Shown here in pieces: positions 1 through 8,643 of a DNA stretch of 52,787 nucleotides. Within the stretch, counting starts at the first letter, position 1. Every line of letters begins with the position of its first letter. This DNA is from Oligoflexia bacterium (GTDB lineage: Bacteria; Bdellovibrionota_B; Oligoflexia; Oligoflexales; JAGOVF01). The stretch is taken from the NCBI GenBank assembly GCA_030432875.1, contig JAUILP010000017.1:1-52787 (forward strand), read 5' to 3'. The notes under the pieces were generated by a model that saw only the letters and a list, made by a program, of their open reading frames with translations, ran no database searches and had not been told where the DNA came from. Both the position numbers and the translations under genes were made by a program.

Positions 1-1
1 A

Positions 2-112
2 ACAAAAAGAATGGAGGAATCTAATCCATTTAAAAATCTTACCGTTATTAATATCGATGGTATGCCATTTATTGTGCCAACATCATCTTTGGATAGATTA
101 GAAACCACTTAA
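2..112 (+). CDS. C-terminal end of an unidentified protein (partial at window edge)
   Basis: An open frame enters from the left edge and ends at a TAA at 110-112, giving about 36 residues. An internal ATG lies at 11. The tail has a protein-like composition (it ends SSLDRLETT) but belongs to no family I recognise. It converges on, and overlaps by about 44 bases, the lipoprotein gene on the other strand, which lowers confidence. It could equally be a chance open frame. Confidence 0.3.
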   Translation, partial: TKRMEESNPFKNLTVINIDGMPFIVPTSSLDRLETT

Positions 113-797
113 TTTCGCGCCAGCGACGAATTATATCACCCAATCTACCGATTTTTTTGATTTCTTCAGCTAATTTTTCAGTTGTTGAAGCACAACTCTG
201 AGGACAATAGTCTGTCTCAAATACCGTTTCTGTATTTTCAGTTCTTCTAAATACGAAGTCCAATTCAGCTTGAGCAAAATAGATGGAAAAGCCGTCTCTA
301 TTTAGGCGTGCAAATTCATAGGCGGTATTCCAGCAATTAGACTCCATTTCATATAACACTTCATCCTTAGTATTAAATCCTTTGCCTTTAAGTGCGGAAA
401 CTAGGGGAGGAAGAAAATCTTCAATCATGTAAGTCAGCCCCTCTATGCAGATGACATCTGACTTATAATAATAAGCATCTGCATCATTGTTTAAATCCCG
501 ATTGTCTATAGCAAGATCGTTTCTCAAATTCTCACATGTCACCAAATCGATGTTTTCAAATTTAACCTCAATATCTGCGTATTGAGTACCATCCAATGTG
601 GAGGTTAGCAATTTACGTCTAATTTTGGGATGGTATTTTGCTATTTTGGGAATGGAAAAATTGATAAGTTCAGTACCGTCTAATTGCTTTGAATCGATGA
701 AAGATCTTAGCGAGCTCAAATGTGATCGCGAGGTGCAACCACCTATCATTAGGACACAAACTAATGGTAAAGTTAATATTCCAAAGTTTTTATACAT
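69..797 (-). CDS. Hypothetical lipoprotein
   Basis: A 242-residue protein of unknown function. Its N-terminus is a lipoprotein signal: a short start, a hydrophobic stretch, then IGGC with the lipid-accepting cysteine at residue 21, so it is probably anchored in the inner or outer membrane facing the periplasm. The start is supported by a GGAGG-type ribosome binding site about 11 bases upstream. The mature part has scattered cysteines that may form disulfides in the periplasm. No domain was recognised. It stands alone, with no gene on the same strand beside it. Confidence 0.7.
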   Translation of the reverse strand: MYKNFGILTLPLVCVLMIGGCTSRSHLSSLRSFIDSKQLDGTELINFSIPKIAKYHPKIRRKLLTSTLDGTQYADIEVKFENIDLVTCENLRNDLAIDNRDLNNDADAYYYKSDVICIEGLTYMIEDFLPPLVSALKGKGFNTKDEVLYEMESNCWNTAYEFARLNRDGFSIYFAQAELDFVFRRTENTETVFETDYCPQSCASTTEKLAEEIKKIGRLGDIIRRWREIKWFLIYPKMMLAQ

Positions 798-1153
798 AAA
801 TATGCTCTACCTCCAAATTTTATAGCTATAGAAATCAATATAATCTCAAAATATAGCATATTGCTGAAATTTTTACTTCGCTTCAGAGTGTTGTAGAGTG
901 CGCGTTACAAATCAAACTCTTTATGTAAGAGGTGATGTTTTATGTTCCCCATTGGGTACAGAAGGAAAAAACTTTAAATTAATTAATACAGGGCTATGCC
1001 CGGTTTAGGCTGGTAAGATCATTCCAATCTACCTTGTCGAATTGGATGATATAGATTATCTTTTGTTATTATGTTTTATGGTGAAATCACCTATTACTTT
1101 GCTTAGTCCGTGTAAAAATCGCATAATTTTAAAAAAATAATAGGGCATTATTT
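798..1153. other. Intergenic stretch with a possible decayed reading frame
   Basis: No intact gene was found in these 356 bases. On the + strand one frame stays open from about 870 to the TAA near 1138, apart from a single TAG at 1006-1008. It reads partly protein-like (for example GKIIPIYLVELDDIDY after the stop) but has no ATG start and no recognisable family. The right end presumably holds the trpS promoter, which I could not place with confidence. Confidence 0.3.
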
Positions 1154-2152
1154 ATGGAACTCAATAAAAAAAAGCGGGTACTTACAGGTTCCCGCCCCTC
1201 AGGAACCGTTCATTTAGGCAACTATCTCGGACCCTTTCGAGAAATCATCGCCATGCAAAAAGATTTTGAGGTATTCTTTTTCTTAGCAGATTTGCATGCT
1301 TTTGATGTTCTTCCTAGCAAAGAAGAGCTTCGGGAACGCTCCTATACACTTACAGCCACCATGTTAGCTGCGGGCCTGGATCCCAAACACAATTTTCTTT
1401 ATGCCCAATCATCTGTGCCGCAAACAACCGAACTCATGTGGTATTTGAGCTGTATAGCCCCCTTTGGAATGTTAACGCGGGCGGTTGCTTTTAAGGATGC
1501 TCAGGCTAAAAATATTGATATCAATGCAGGCATTTTTTCTTATCCAGTGTTAATGGCTGCAGATATTTTGCTCTATGATCCTGATGTAATCCCTGTAGGC
1601 AAAGATCAAAGTCAGCATGTAGAGATAGCGCGGGACTTGGCCGCACGATTTAATAACCATTTTGGGTCGCTTTTAAAAATTCCAGATCTTCTCGTCCGGG
1701 AGGATGTTGGCTTGCTACCTGGTACTGATGGCACCAAAATGTCTAGCTCTAAAGGCAATGTGATTCCGGTATTTGCTACCGACAAAGAATGGAAAAAAAC
1801 GATTATGGGTATTGTTACCGATAGCAAAGGCCTTGATGACTCCAAAAATCCCGATACCTGTACCATTTTTAAACTATATAGCACTATAGCCAAGGGGGAT
1901 CAGATTGCCCAGATGCGTGAAGATTATGTAAAAGGTCAAGGCTATGGTTATGGCCATGCTAAACTCGCTCTTCTGGATGCGGTGAAAGAACATTTTTCCG
2001 CGATGCGCGATAGCTATTTTGATTGGCTCAAGCGCAAAGGTGACCTTGATGATGTTCTGAAGCTTGGCTCGATAAGAGCAAGAGAATTGGCCGAGAAAAA
2101 ATTAGCTCTGATCCAAGATGCCTGTGGTTTTATAGGGCGTTCCCTTTTTTAA
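1154..2152 (+). CDS. trpS: Tryptophanyl-tRNA synthetase
   Basis: A class I aminoacyl-tRNA synthetase that charges tRNA-Trp with tryptophan in the cytoplasm. At 332 residues it has the normal bacterial TrpS length. The HIGH-like signature is seen as TVHLGN at residues 18-23, following the typical GSRPSG start, and the KMSKS loop as KMSSS at residues 195-199. The family segments around residues 105-165 (PVLMAADILLY, VGKDQSQHVE) are present, giving the tryptophan and adenylate pocket. The transglycosylase gene follows after 15 bases on the same strand, so the two are probably co-transcribed. No T-box or trp leader was recognised upstream. Confidence 0.97.
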   Translation: MELNKKKRVLTGSRPSGTVHLGNYLGPFREIIAMQKDFEVFFFLADLHAFDVLPSKEELRERSYTLTATMLAAGLDPKHNFLYAQSSVPQTTELMWYLSCIAPFGMLTRAVAFKDAQAKNIDINAGIFSYPVLMAADILLYDPDVIPVGKDQSQHVEIARDLAARFNNHFGSLLKIPDLLVREDVGLLPGTDGTKMSSSKGNVIPVFATDKEWKKTIMGIVTDSKGLDDSKNPDTCTIFKLYSTIAKGDQIAQMREDYVKGQGYGYGHAKLALLDAVKEHFSAMRDSYFDWLKRKGDLDDVLKLGSIRARELAEKKLALIQDACGFIGRSLF

Positions 2153-2167
2153 ATAAATCGACAGAAT

Positions 2168-3271
2168 ATGATGAATAAAATACGAGATCTCATGGAAAAT
2201 CCTTTTTTAAGGTTTTGGGCACCGCCTTATCCTAAAGAAAAAATGATCATAACGGTTGTTTTTATCGTCATAATTTACTGGTTTGTCCCACCAGTATGGC
2301 GACTCAACGATGATAAAATATTTGTCTCACAAGTCAGCCGCGATGGTAAAATAGTCGACGTTTTGATGGGTCCAAAGACTGAATCCTGGGTTGAAATGGG
2401 GAGCGTAGCCAGATGTTTTCCCCAGGCAATAATCACGGCTGAAGATGCTTTGTTCTATAGTCATCATGGCTTTGATTTTGAAAGCATAAAGAAAAACATT
2501 GCCTATAATTGGCGCAAGAAAAAATTTGTGCGTGGCGGCTCTACGATCTCGCAGCAGCTTGTAAAAATAGCCTTTCTAAGCAATGAGCGTTCTCTTGTGC
2601 GTAAAGCACGTGAGGCGGTGGGAACCCTTATTATGGAAGTCATGATCAGCAAAGAAAAAATTTTAACCTGGTACATGAATTTAGTGGAACTCGGTTCGGG
2701 AATATATGGGGTAAAAGCCGGGGCAAAAAAATATTTCGGAAAATCTCCTAAAAACATGAACCTATCAGAATGTGTTCAACTAGCTTTGGTACTGCCGAGC
2801 CCAGTAAAATGGTCGCAAAGCCTGCGCAACAAAAGCCTTACGCCTTTTGCTAAAAAAAGGTTTGAAGGAATACTCACGAACATGCTGCGCTCCGGTCATA
2901 TTTCTAAAAGCAACTGGGAAGATCATATGATGCGGGGTAATTTTGGTCTTCCGGTTAGAGTTGTTATAAAGCCCCCAGAGCCGACAGAAGATACTGTTGA
3001 CCTGAGTTTTCCTGATGAGGAAGAGGATGTGACTTCTCGGGAAACACCTCTTTTCCTGCTACCTGGATCCACGGTGGAATCTAGCGCAGATTCTGATGAA
3101 CAAAATTTTTCGGGGTCAATGCAACCATCAGAAACTCCATTGCAAGATATTCCAGAAAATCTTCATCCCGTCGAGATTCAGGAGAGACAACCTGAAACAG
3201 ATCCTAACGCAGAAGATGTTAATAAACCGGAAGAATATGAAGAATCATCAAACCCAGAAGCCACTCAATAG
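2168..3271 (+). CDS. mtgA: Monofunctional peptidoglycan transglycosylase (GT51) with acidic C-terminal tail
   Basis: Polymerises lipid II into glycan strands at the outer face of the inner membrane. One membrane helix lies at about residues 26-40, followed by a GT51 domain. The first catalytic motif is AEDALFYSHHG (catalytic Glu at residue 92), then GGSTISQQ at 123-130, RKAREA at 145-150, and the YMNLVELGSGIYG region at about 169-181. There is no transpeptidase domain, so it is the MtgA type. Unlike typical MtgA (about 230-250 residues), it carries about 110 further residues rich in Glu, Pro and Ser, probably disordered in the periplasm. The start could be the first or second of two adjacent ATGs; neither has a strong ribosome binding site. 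Confidence 0.9.
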   Translation: MMNKIRDLMENPFLRFWAPPYPKEKMIITVVFIVIIYWFVPPVWRLNDDKIFVSQVSRDGKIVDVLMGPKTESWVEMGSVARCFPQAIITAEDALFYSHHGFDFESIKKNIAYNWRKKKFVRGGSTISQQLVKIAFLSNERSLVRKAREAVGTLIMEVMISKEKILTWYMNLVELGSGIYGVKAGAKKYFGKSPKNMNLSECVQLALVLPSPVKWSQSLRNKSLTPFAKKRFEGILTNMLRSGHISKSNWEDHMMRGNFGLPVRVVIKPPEPTEDTVDLSFPDEEEDVTSRETPLFLLPGSTVESSADSDEQNFSGSMQPSETPLQDIPENLHPVEIQERQPETDPNAEDVNKPEEYEESSNPEATQ

Positions 3272-3380
3272 ATTGACTTTAAAAGACTATTTTGAATGAA
3301 TTCTCCTTTTTTGGCGAAATTGAGGACTCAAAGCGCGATTAAATTTCAAGTTTGCGGCAAGTTTTTCCGATAACGGGGCC

Positions 3381-4652
3381 ATGCTGCAGTTTATAATCAC
3401 AATTTTTAGTCTGAGTCTTATCGTTATGCTAGGGTGCCAACCCAAACGCATAAAGGATGTGAGGTATAGTAGCCCTCCCCCAAAGGGCGGGGGTGAAGAC
3501 ACAACTGTTCCTCAGATGACCTATCCCATGCCTCCGGGAGCTTCCCAGGGCGCAGATCAAAACGGGCAAGGCGGCACGACTGATGGTACAACTGGTGGTA
3601 CAACTGGTGGCACAACTGGGGGTACAACGGGTGGTACAACGGGTGATACAACGGGTGATACAACGGGTGATACAACGGGTGGCACGACGGTACAACCTGG
3701 AACAAATCCGCCCCTTACTGAAGACCCAGATTTTTGCAAGCAACCCAGGAAAGTCATGGCCTTTTATTATGCGTGGTATAGCGCGGCTAGCCTTCAGAGC
3801 TCCACAGGGGCGCGTATAAATAACGACAAACCTTCAGGCAGTTATACGCCATCAGGCGGATACTATGATTCCAATGACGATCAAGTTATTATGGGGCAGG
3901 TTGAAGAAGCGTTATCACATGGTATTGATGGTTTTATTGTTTCTTGGGTGGGAAAACATAATGATGCTGGGACAAATAAAACTCATGTCGTCTTGGGTAA
4001 ACTGCTTGCCATCGCCCACCAGAAAAAATTTTGTGTGGCAGCTCTTTTGGAGCCTCTCTTTATGAAGGAAGCCATTAAATTAAGCGATGAAGAGATTAAA
4101 AATCAAATGAATATTCTTGTTTCCAGTTACTCTCAGGACCCCCGCTATCTTAAAATAGACGAAAAGCCAGCGATTTTTTTCTGGAAAAATGAAGAATTTT
4201 CTGATGAGCTCGTTTGGAAAAAAGTGCGAGATCAGTTGCCCTTACCAGCGTATTGGGTCGCTGATTCGGGCGTCGGACACCAGGGTCGAACATCAGCTCA
4301 AGCAAATGTATTTGATAACGCTTATTTTTATAGTACCTGGTGGACGAGTAATCAATCTGAGCAAAATAATTTGTGGCGGGCGCTGCCGGGGCGTTCGCGC
4401 TTTTCAACAGTTACCCCGGGCTTTAACAGTCCTCTTGATAGCTATAAATATGGGCGCTGGTTAGGTTCGGGGTCAGCAACCTACAATAATCAGTGGCAAT
4501 TTGTTTTGGACAAAAATCCCGATTACGTCTTAATAACGAGCTTCAATGAGTGGGCCGAAGGTAGTTATATTGAAAGCAGCAAAAATTTTGGGACCCAATA
4601 TTTAGATATCACCAAAGATAAAGCTCAGCGATATAAAGCTAAGGCAAATTAA
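3381..4652 (+). CDS. Lipoprotein with repeat linker and GH99-like (WbsX/GH71-99 type) glycosidase domain
   Basis: A 423-residue surface or periplasmic lipoprotein. The signal peptide ends VMLGC with the lipidated cysteine at residue 19. A linker follows: a proline/glycine insert (residues 31-38, encoded by a DNA palindrome) and then a TTGG/TTGD repeat at about residues 66-104. The globular domain (about 124-423) opens with AFYYAWY and closes with ITSFNEWAEGSYIE, a pattern I associate with GH99/GH71-like and WbsX glycan-active TIM barrels, whose acidic residues act on alpha-mannans. The exact substrate is not predictable. The linker would hold the enzyme away from the membrane. It stands alone and probably has its own promoter. 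Confidence 0.75.
   Translation: MLQFIITIFSLSLIVMLGCQPKRIKDVRYSSPPPKGGGEDTTVPQMTYPMPPGASQGADQNGQGGTTDGTTGGTTGGTTGGTTGGTTGDTTGDTTGDTTGGTTVQPGTNPPLTEDPDFCKQPRKVMAFYYAWYSAASLQSSTGARINNDKPSGSYTPSGGYYDSNDDQVIMGQVEEALSHGIDGFIVSWVGKHNDAGTNKTHVVLGKLLAIAHQKKFCVAALLEPLFMKEAIKLSDEEIKNQMNILVSSYSQDPRYLKIDEKPAIFFWKNEEFSDELVWKKVRDQLPLPAYWVADSGVGHQGRTSAQANVFDNAYFYSTWWTSNQSEQNNLWRALPGRSRFSTVTPGFNSPLDSYKYGRWLGSGSATYNNQWQFVLDKNPDYVLITSFNEWAEGSYIESSKNFGTQYLDITKDKAQRYKAKAN
3473..3493. repeat. GC-rich palindrome inside a coding sequence
   Basis: CCCTCCCCC, a three-base loop, then a G-rich arm with one mismatch. It is read in frame as a Ser-Pro-Pro-Pro-Lys-Gly-Gly-Gly insert in the lipoprotein linker. A related hairpin lies at 20557-20588. 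Such small palindromes are known to spread through genomes and can insert in frame. Confidence 0.5.
3585..3680. repeat. Tandem 12-bp repeat, eight units
   Basis: Eight near-identical 12-base units (type GGTACAACTGGT, drifting to GATACAACGGGT) encode the TTGG/TTGD linker of the GH99-like lipoprotein. Because the unit is a multiple of three, copy-number change would alter linker length without breaking the frame. Open frames on the other strand here are by-products of the repeat. Confidence 0.9.
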
Positions 4653-4878
4653 AAAATTCAAAAATTATTAAAAACCTTACCTTTGTACTGTAAATGGGAA
4701 TTTGAACTTACGCCGATCCTTCAATATTTGCTCTTATATTTTTTTGTTTGTTTTGTCCATATTCTCTCTATAATCTAATTTTTGCCATAGCCGCTCTCAA
4801 AAAAACAATGTGCTACGGGTTATTATTGGCAAATCTTTTACAAATTTCTAAAATAATTAACTTAGATATTCAAAAAAA

Positions 4879-6087
4879 ATGAAACATAAAAGCTGTCCCC
4901 CTAATCAAATGAGCAAAAGTGAAGCTTTGGTTACCCATACGGCCATTGATCAGAGAGTGGTCTCAGAGGAAGTTTATTATAGTCGACAAACGGCGCTTAA
5001 AGAAATTGCTGGGACGGGGCAGTTACGACTAAAAAACGCAAAGCTTGCGATGATCGGTTCGGGTGCCTTGGGCTGTGCTGCACTGCCGTATTTAGCAGCG
5101 GCAGGAATAGGAACCATTGATATTTTCGATGACGACCGCATTGAAATGAGTAACCTCAGTAGGCAGACGCTTTTTCGCTACAAGGATATTGGCAAATACA
5201 AAGCTCTCGTGGCCGCAAAATCATTAAACGATCATAACCCCTTCATTCAAGTCAGAGGCAAAACAAAACGTATTATTAGCGGTAACATTGATAAATTGCT
5301 TGAAGGGTATGATCTGCTGGTAGATGGTAGTGACAATCTCAGCGCAAAATACCTCCTTTCAGACTTCAGTTTCGCGCACCGCAAACCGCTCATCAGTGCC
5401 GGAATTTATCAATTTTCTGGTCAAATTCATGTTTTTTCTGACTTTAAAGGAGGATGCTTTCGCTGTTTTTGGCCTGAAGAAAAAGGGTGGCCTGCTCCGG
5501 GCATAAATTGTTCAGAAGCGGGAATACTCGGAAGTGTTGCTGGTATCATGGGGAGTATTCAGGCACACGAAGCCATAAAAATTATTTTAGGACTACCAAG
5601 GCTTAGTGATGATACTTTATTTTCGATAAATCTTATCGATGATACCTACAAAAAGATAAAAAAATTCCGGCGTGAAGACTGCCCTTGCTGTGCCTCTTTC
5701 GTAAGCTCTGAAGCCAACTCAACTCCATTAAATACCGAAAATGATTTAAGTAGACCCGAAACACAAAATTATGGTTTTGCTCAGGAATTTAATCTGGACA
5801 TTGCGGGTCTTAGGTCACTCACTAATGCCGTCCTCGTTGATATAAGAGACGAGGAAGAAGCGGTGCCCTGGTCCCAGCAAATTTCTATTCCTTTCCAAAC
5901 AATTCCTTTTTGGGATACCGAATCCTTTAAGAAGCTCCCTAAGGGAAAAACGTATGTTTTGCTCTGTCAAAGTGGGCAAAAAAGCAAGCTCCTCGCAAGA
6001 GAGCTTTTTCTTAAGTTTCCTGAAAAACGTTTTCTCGCCCTGAATATGGGCATCAAAGAAGTCATAAAATCACTTCTTCAACAATAA
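4879..6087 (+). CDS. ThiF/MoeB-type E1-like adenylyltransferase fused to a rhodanese domain
   Basis: Activates the C-terminal glycine of a small ubiquitin-like sulfur carrier (ThiS or MoaD type) as an adenylate, a step in thiamine or molybdopterin synthesis or related sulfur transfer. The nucleotide loop GSGALG is at residues 60-65, with the acidic stretch and arginines DDDRIEMSNLSRQ at 84-96. Zinc cysteines are the CxxC pairs at 193/196 and 268/271, and the candidate catalytic cysteine is C211 in NCSEAGILG. A C-terminal rhodanese domain (about 305-400) carries LLCQSGQKS with active cysteine C363. The architecture matches MoeB-rhodanese/MOCS3-like proteins. No carrier protein gene lies beside it, so the pathway is open. 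It converges on hemW with only three bases between stop codons. Confidence 0.88.
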   Translation: MKHKSCPPNQMSKSEALVTHTAIDQRVVSEEVYYSRQTALKEIAGTGQLRLKNAKLAMIGSGALGCAALPYLAAAGIGTIDIFDDDRIEMSNLSRQTLFRYKDIGKYKALVAAKSLNDHNPFIQVRGKTKRIISGNIDKLLEGYDLLVDGSDNLSAKYLLSDFSFAHRKPLISAGIYQFSGQIHVFSDFKGGCFRCFWPEEKGWPAPGINCSEAGILGSVAGIMGSIQAHEAIKIILGLPRLSDDTLFSINLIDDTYKKIKKFRREDCPCCASFVSSEANSTPLNTENDLSRPETQNYGFAQEFNLDIAGLRSLTNAVLVDIRDEEEAVPWSQQISIPFQTIPFWDTESFKKLPKGKTYVLLCQSGQKSKLLARELFLKFPEKRFLALNMGIKEVIKSLLQQ

Positions 6088-6090
6088 AAT

Positions 6091-7308
6091 TTAAGTCTGA
6101 AAACAGTCCAAAATTTTAAGAGCCCATGCCTGCTCTCGGAACCACTCCTTAGGGTCCAAAGTCAGTATTCTTTTGGAGCAAATATGTAAAATGTTTTTAT
6201 TGGTAGCTTCATGAATCAATGGGGTCGGCTGAAATTTTTTGCCAGAGACATATTCGGCTTTTGCCAAATCTATGCCGATCTCAGATCTGCAGCCCAGGCT
6301 TATGGCTTCTAGTAACCAAGAATCGGTGCTGCGTTCATCGATGTTTAAGCCTACTTCTTGAAGCCCTTGCTGGTGATTTTTTGTTTGAAACACAAATTCC
6401 TTCGTTTTTAGGAATGATTTTTCAGACCTAGGATAAAAATAACGCAGCCCGATATCAGGCAATTGAGAGTCTGAATGACTAGGGAGAAATCCATGAGCCC
6501 CAGGGCCAATTGCTAGGGTATAATCCATATTCCAATATCCACGGTTGTGCTGCGCCGCAAAGCTAGGAAGAAACCAGTTTGAGACTTCTTCTTGGCAAAA
6601 TCCTTGATCGGCTAAACATTCCATCGCGATTTGATAAAAATCGAATAACACATCATCATCAATGGGTTTAATCAGGCCGCGATGCGCCCGCCTTCCTATT
6701 GGGGTCTGTACCTCATAGGTCAAATTATATAGGCTCAGATGCTGTAAGGGGAGCTGTGCGCTCTCTTTTAGTTCTCGCTGCCATATGCCAGGAGTATGAT
6801 TTTGCCAGCCGTAAATTAAATCAAGACTGAGGTTATCAAAAAATTTTGCGGCCAAATTTATTGATCGATAAATGTCAGATACAGAATGGTTTCGCGTTAA
6901 AAATTTCAGCCCTTCGTGGTCTAAGCTCTGCGCTCCAATGGATAAGCGATTTATGCCTAAATCTCGCCAAACTTTTAAGTTTTCCAAGCAAATATCATTG
7001 GGGTTGGCCTCTAAGGTAACTTCTACATTTGGATTGAGATACCGTTCTATAACCTGAAACAACGCCGAATATTCGGTGCTATAAAGTGATGGCGTACCCC
7101 CACCAAAGTAGAGCGAGTCAAAATATATTTCACCATGCAGGCTCCTCATATAGCTAAATAAAGCCAAAAACTGCTGGCGAATACGCTTAAAAAACAGCGC
7201 GACTTCCTTTTTGTCAAATAGCGCCGTTTTAGCAAAATCACAGTAATGGCAGATCTGATGGCAGTAAGGGATGTGAAAATATAAGCGCCAACGATTCTGG
7301 GGTGTCAT
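6091..7308 (-). CDS. hemW: Radical SAM family haem chaperone HemW (coproporphyrinogen III oxidase-like)
   Basis: A radical SAM protein of 405 residues. The iron-sulfur motif is C16-x3-C20-x2-C23 (CHQICHYCDF), the CxxxCxYCxF form of the HemN/HemW group. The glycine-rich SAM motif YFGGGTPSL follows near residue 70. The further motifs LSIGAQS and SLDLIYGWQNHT fit HemW rather than the true oxygen-independent coproporphyrinogen oxidase HemN, which has an extra N-terminal segment. Characterised HemW proteins bind haem and insert it into respiratory enzymes, which would suit the cbb3 oxidase genes further right, although these are not linked in an operon. Older annotations call it hemN. Confidence 0.88.
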   Translation of the reverse strand: MTPQNRWRLYFHIPYCHQICHYCDFAKTALFDKKEVALFFKRIRQQFLALFSYMRSLHGEIYFDSLYFGGGTPSLYSTEYSALFQVIERYLNPNVEVTLEANPNDICLENLKVWRDLGINRLSIGAQSLDHEGLKFLTRNHSVSDIYRSINLAAKFFDNLSLDLIYGWQNHTPGIWQRELKESAQLPLQHLSLYNLTYEVQTPIGRRAHRGLIKPIDDDVLFDFYQIAMECLADQGFCQEEVSNWFLPSFAAQHNRGYWNMDYTLAIGPGAHGFLPSHSDSQLPDIGLRYFYPRSEKSFLKTKEFVFQTKNHQQGLQEVGLNIDERSTDSWLLEAISLGCRSEIGIDLAKAEYVSGKKFQPTPLIHEATNKNILHICSKRILTLDPKEWFREQAWALKILDCFQT

Positions 7309-7476
7309 AGCGTCAAATCCCCTTTCTAAGCGGTTTTTAACCAGTTTATGTTCTGAGTTACCTATTTTATATAGGAATAATTAATTTTTCCTATAGCAAA
7401 TCCTTGCATAAAGGTTAATTTCAGGATAATTTATTTTTTAGAAGTAATTTCAATAACAATTTTTTTTTAGAAAATC

Positions 7477-7484
7477 AGGGAGGA
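7477..7484 (+). promoter_or_regulatory. Strong ribosome binding site of the HU gene
   Basis: AGGGAGGA lies seven bases before the ATG at 7492, a near-ideal match expected for an abundant DNA-binding protein. Confidence 0.8.
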
Positions 7485-7491
7485 TCGAACT

Positions 7492-7776
7492 ATGAATCGA
7501 GCTGAACTAGTTGACGCACTCGCAAAGGCATGTGACCATTCTAAGGCTGAGGCTGATCGTTGGTTGTGTGCATTCATCAGTACTGTGGAAAAGAACATCA
7601 AGAAAAAAGATGGAGTTAGATTAGTTGGTTTTGGAACGTTTACCACTACAAAGCGTAAAGCTCGTATGGGTCGCAATCCACAAACCGGCGAAGAAATTAA
7701 AATTCCTGCAAGGACAGTTCCTGTTTTTAAAGCAGGCTCTAACCTCAAAATGTACGCGAACGAAAAAGGCAAATAA
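7492..7776 (+). CDS. HU-family DNA-binding protein
   Basis: A small (94-residue) basic nucleoid protein that bends and compacts DNA as a dimer. The first half is the helical dimerisation region beginning MNRAELVDALA. The family signature VGFGTFTTTKRKAR.GRNPQTG is seen at about residues 45-66, followed by the beta-arm PARTVPVFKAGSNLK. Length and composition are typical of HU; IHF subunits cannot be fully excluded from sequence alone. It is monocistronic, with a strong ribosome binding site and a clear terminator directly after it. Confidence 0.95.
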   Translation: MNRAELVDALAKACDHSKAEADRWLCAFISTVEKNIKKKDGVRLVGFGTFTTTKRKARMGRNPQTGEEIKIPARTVPVFKAGSNLKMYANEKGK

Positions 7777-7798
7777 AGCCTAATAGGTTCTTTTTCAC

Positions 7799-7827
7799 AG
7801 GAGCTGCTTCGTCGGCTCCTTTTTTTT
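7799..7827 (+). terminator. Rho-independent terminator after the HU gene
   Basis: The inverted repeat AGGAGC...GCTCCT, extended inward by a T-G and a G-C pair around a CTTCGT loop, is followed by an eight-T run at 7820-7827. It lies 23 bases after the HU stop. Confidence 0.9.
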
Positions 7828-7854
7828 ATTCAAGTTGAGGCAACATTTATTATT

Positions 7855-8643
7855 ATGGATTCTTACATTAGCTTAGACAATTTGCGCTTTAGATGCATTT
7901 TAGGGATTTTGCCAGAAGAGCGTCTGCATCCGCAAAAAATAAGTATTGATCTCAAAATGTTCTTTAATACTCGTACTCCTGCGTACTCACAAAATCTCAA
8001 GGATTCTGTGGATTATGCTCAAATTTTCCTTGAAATGAATTTTATTTTGTTAGCGGCAGAATTTGATTTGCTAGAAACAGCCGCGGAATGCCTAGCAAGC
8101 TACCTTTTAGCGCCGACATTACCCGAGTTAAAGCGTGTTCAGGTTAAGCGCATTGAGCTTCACGTAAAAAAAATAGGCGCACTAAAGAATCATGGCACAC
8201 CAGGCGTTTTTATAATCCGAAACCGTGGTGATTACTACTACCGGCAAGAAATCTCTCGGTTTGGCTCGACAGATGTGATTTTTGATAATGATCAGCTTGG
8301 GCTTTACCGCCTGCATGTTGCTCCTGGACTCAAAATACCGCGTCATTATCATAGCAAATTAGATGAAGCTGAAATGCCCCTGACTTCTGGACTATCATTA
8401 CAAGGAATGCCTGCTGCTCAAAACTCAATGTTCTTTTGGCCCAAAAAATTTGTGCATGAGTATGAGAACCTGACCACCGAGGAGCAAATTATTTTGTGTC
8501 TTGATCGTCCTGCTTTTATTCCGAGTGATGAAATTGAAACCACAGAACCACTTTCATGTCTTGATAATTTACCTCGGCCCAAAAGCAAAATGGTCAAATC
8601 ATCTTTCAATTACTCATCAATGATCTGTGCCTTTAAGGGATAA
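7855..8643 (+). CDS. folB: Dihydroneopterin aldolase fused to a cupin-like C-terminal domain
   Basis: Residues 1-120 look like FolB, which cleaves 7,8-dihydroneopterin to 6-hydroxymethyl-dihydropterin and glycolaldehyde in folate synthesis. The family pattern is seen: GILPEER with the active-site Glu at 21-22, SVDYAQ at 51-56, ETAAECLA with Glu74, and Lys105/106 just before the IGA that fits the catalytic Lys position. Normal FolB is about 120 residues; this protein has 262. The extra part (about 121-262) shows a cupin-like segment: PGLKIPRHYHSK with H164 and H166, E171/E173, then WPKKFVHEYEN. That part may bind a metal or a pterin, or simply be structural. No other folate gene lies nearby. 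Confidence 0.82.
   Translation: MDSYISLDNLRFRCILGILPEERLHPQKISIDLKMFFNTRTPAYSQNLKDSVDYAQIFLEMNFILLAAEFDLLETAAECLASYLLAPTLPELKRVQVKRIELHVKKIGALKNHGTPGVFIIRNRGDYYYRQEISRFGSTDVIFDNDQLGLYRLHVAPGLKIPRHYHSKLDEAEMPLTSGLSLQGMPAAQNSMFFWPKKFVHEYENLTTEEQIILCLDRPAFIPSDEIETTEPLSCLDNLPRPKSKMVKSSFNYSSMICAFKG

Noticed and set aside
598..825. A 75-residue + strand frame
   Set aside because: It lies almost wholly inside the lipoprotein gene on the other strand, which has a signal peptide and ribosome binding site.
3424..3757. Several - strand frames over the 12-bp repeat (Cys/Thr- or Val/Pro-repeat proteins)
   Set aside because: They are translations of the same tandem repeat on the other strand, inside a well-supported lipoprotein gene.
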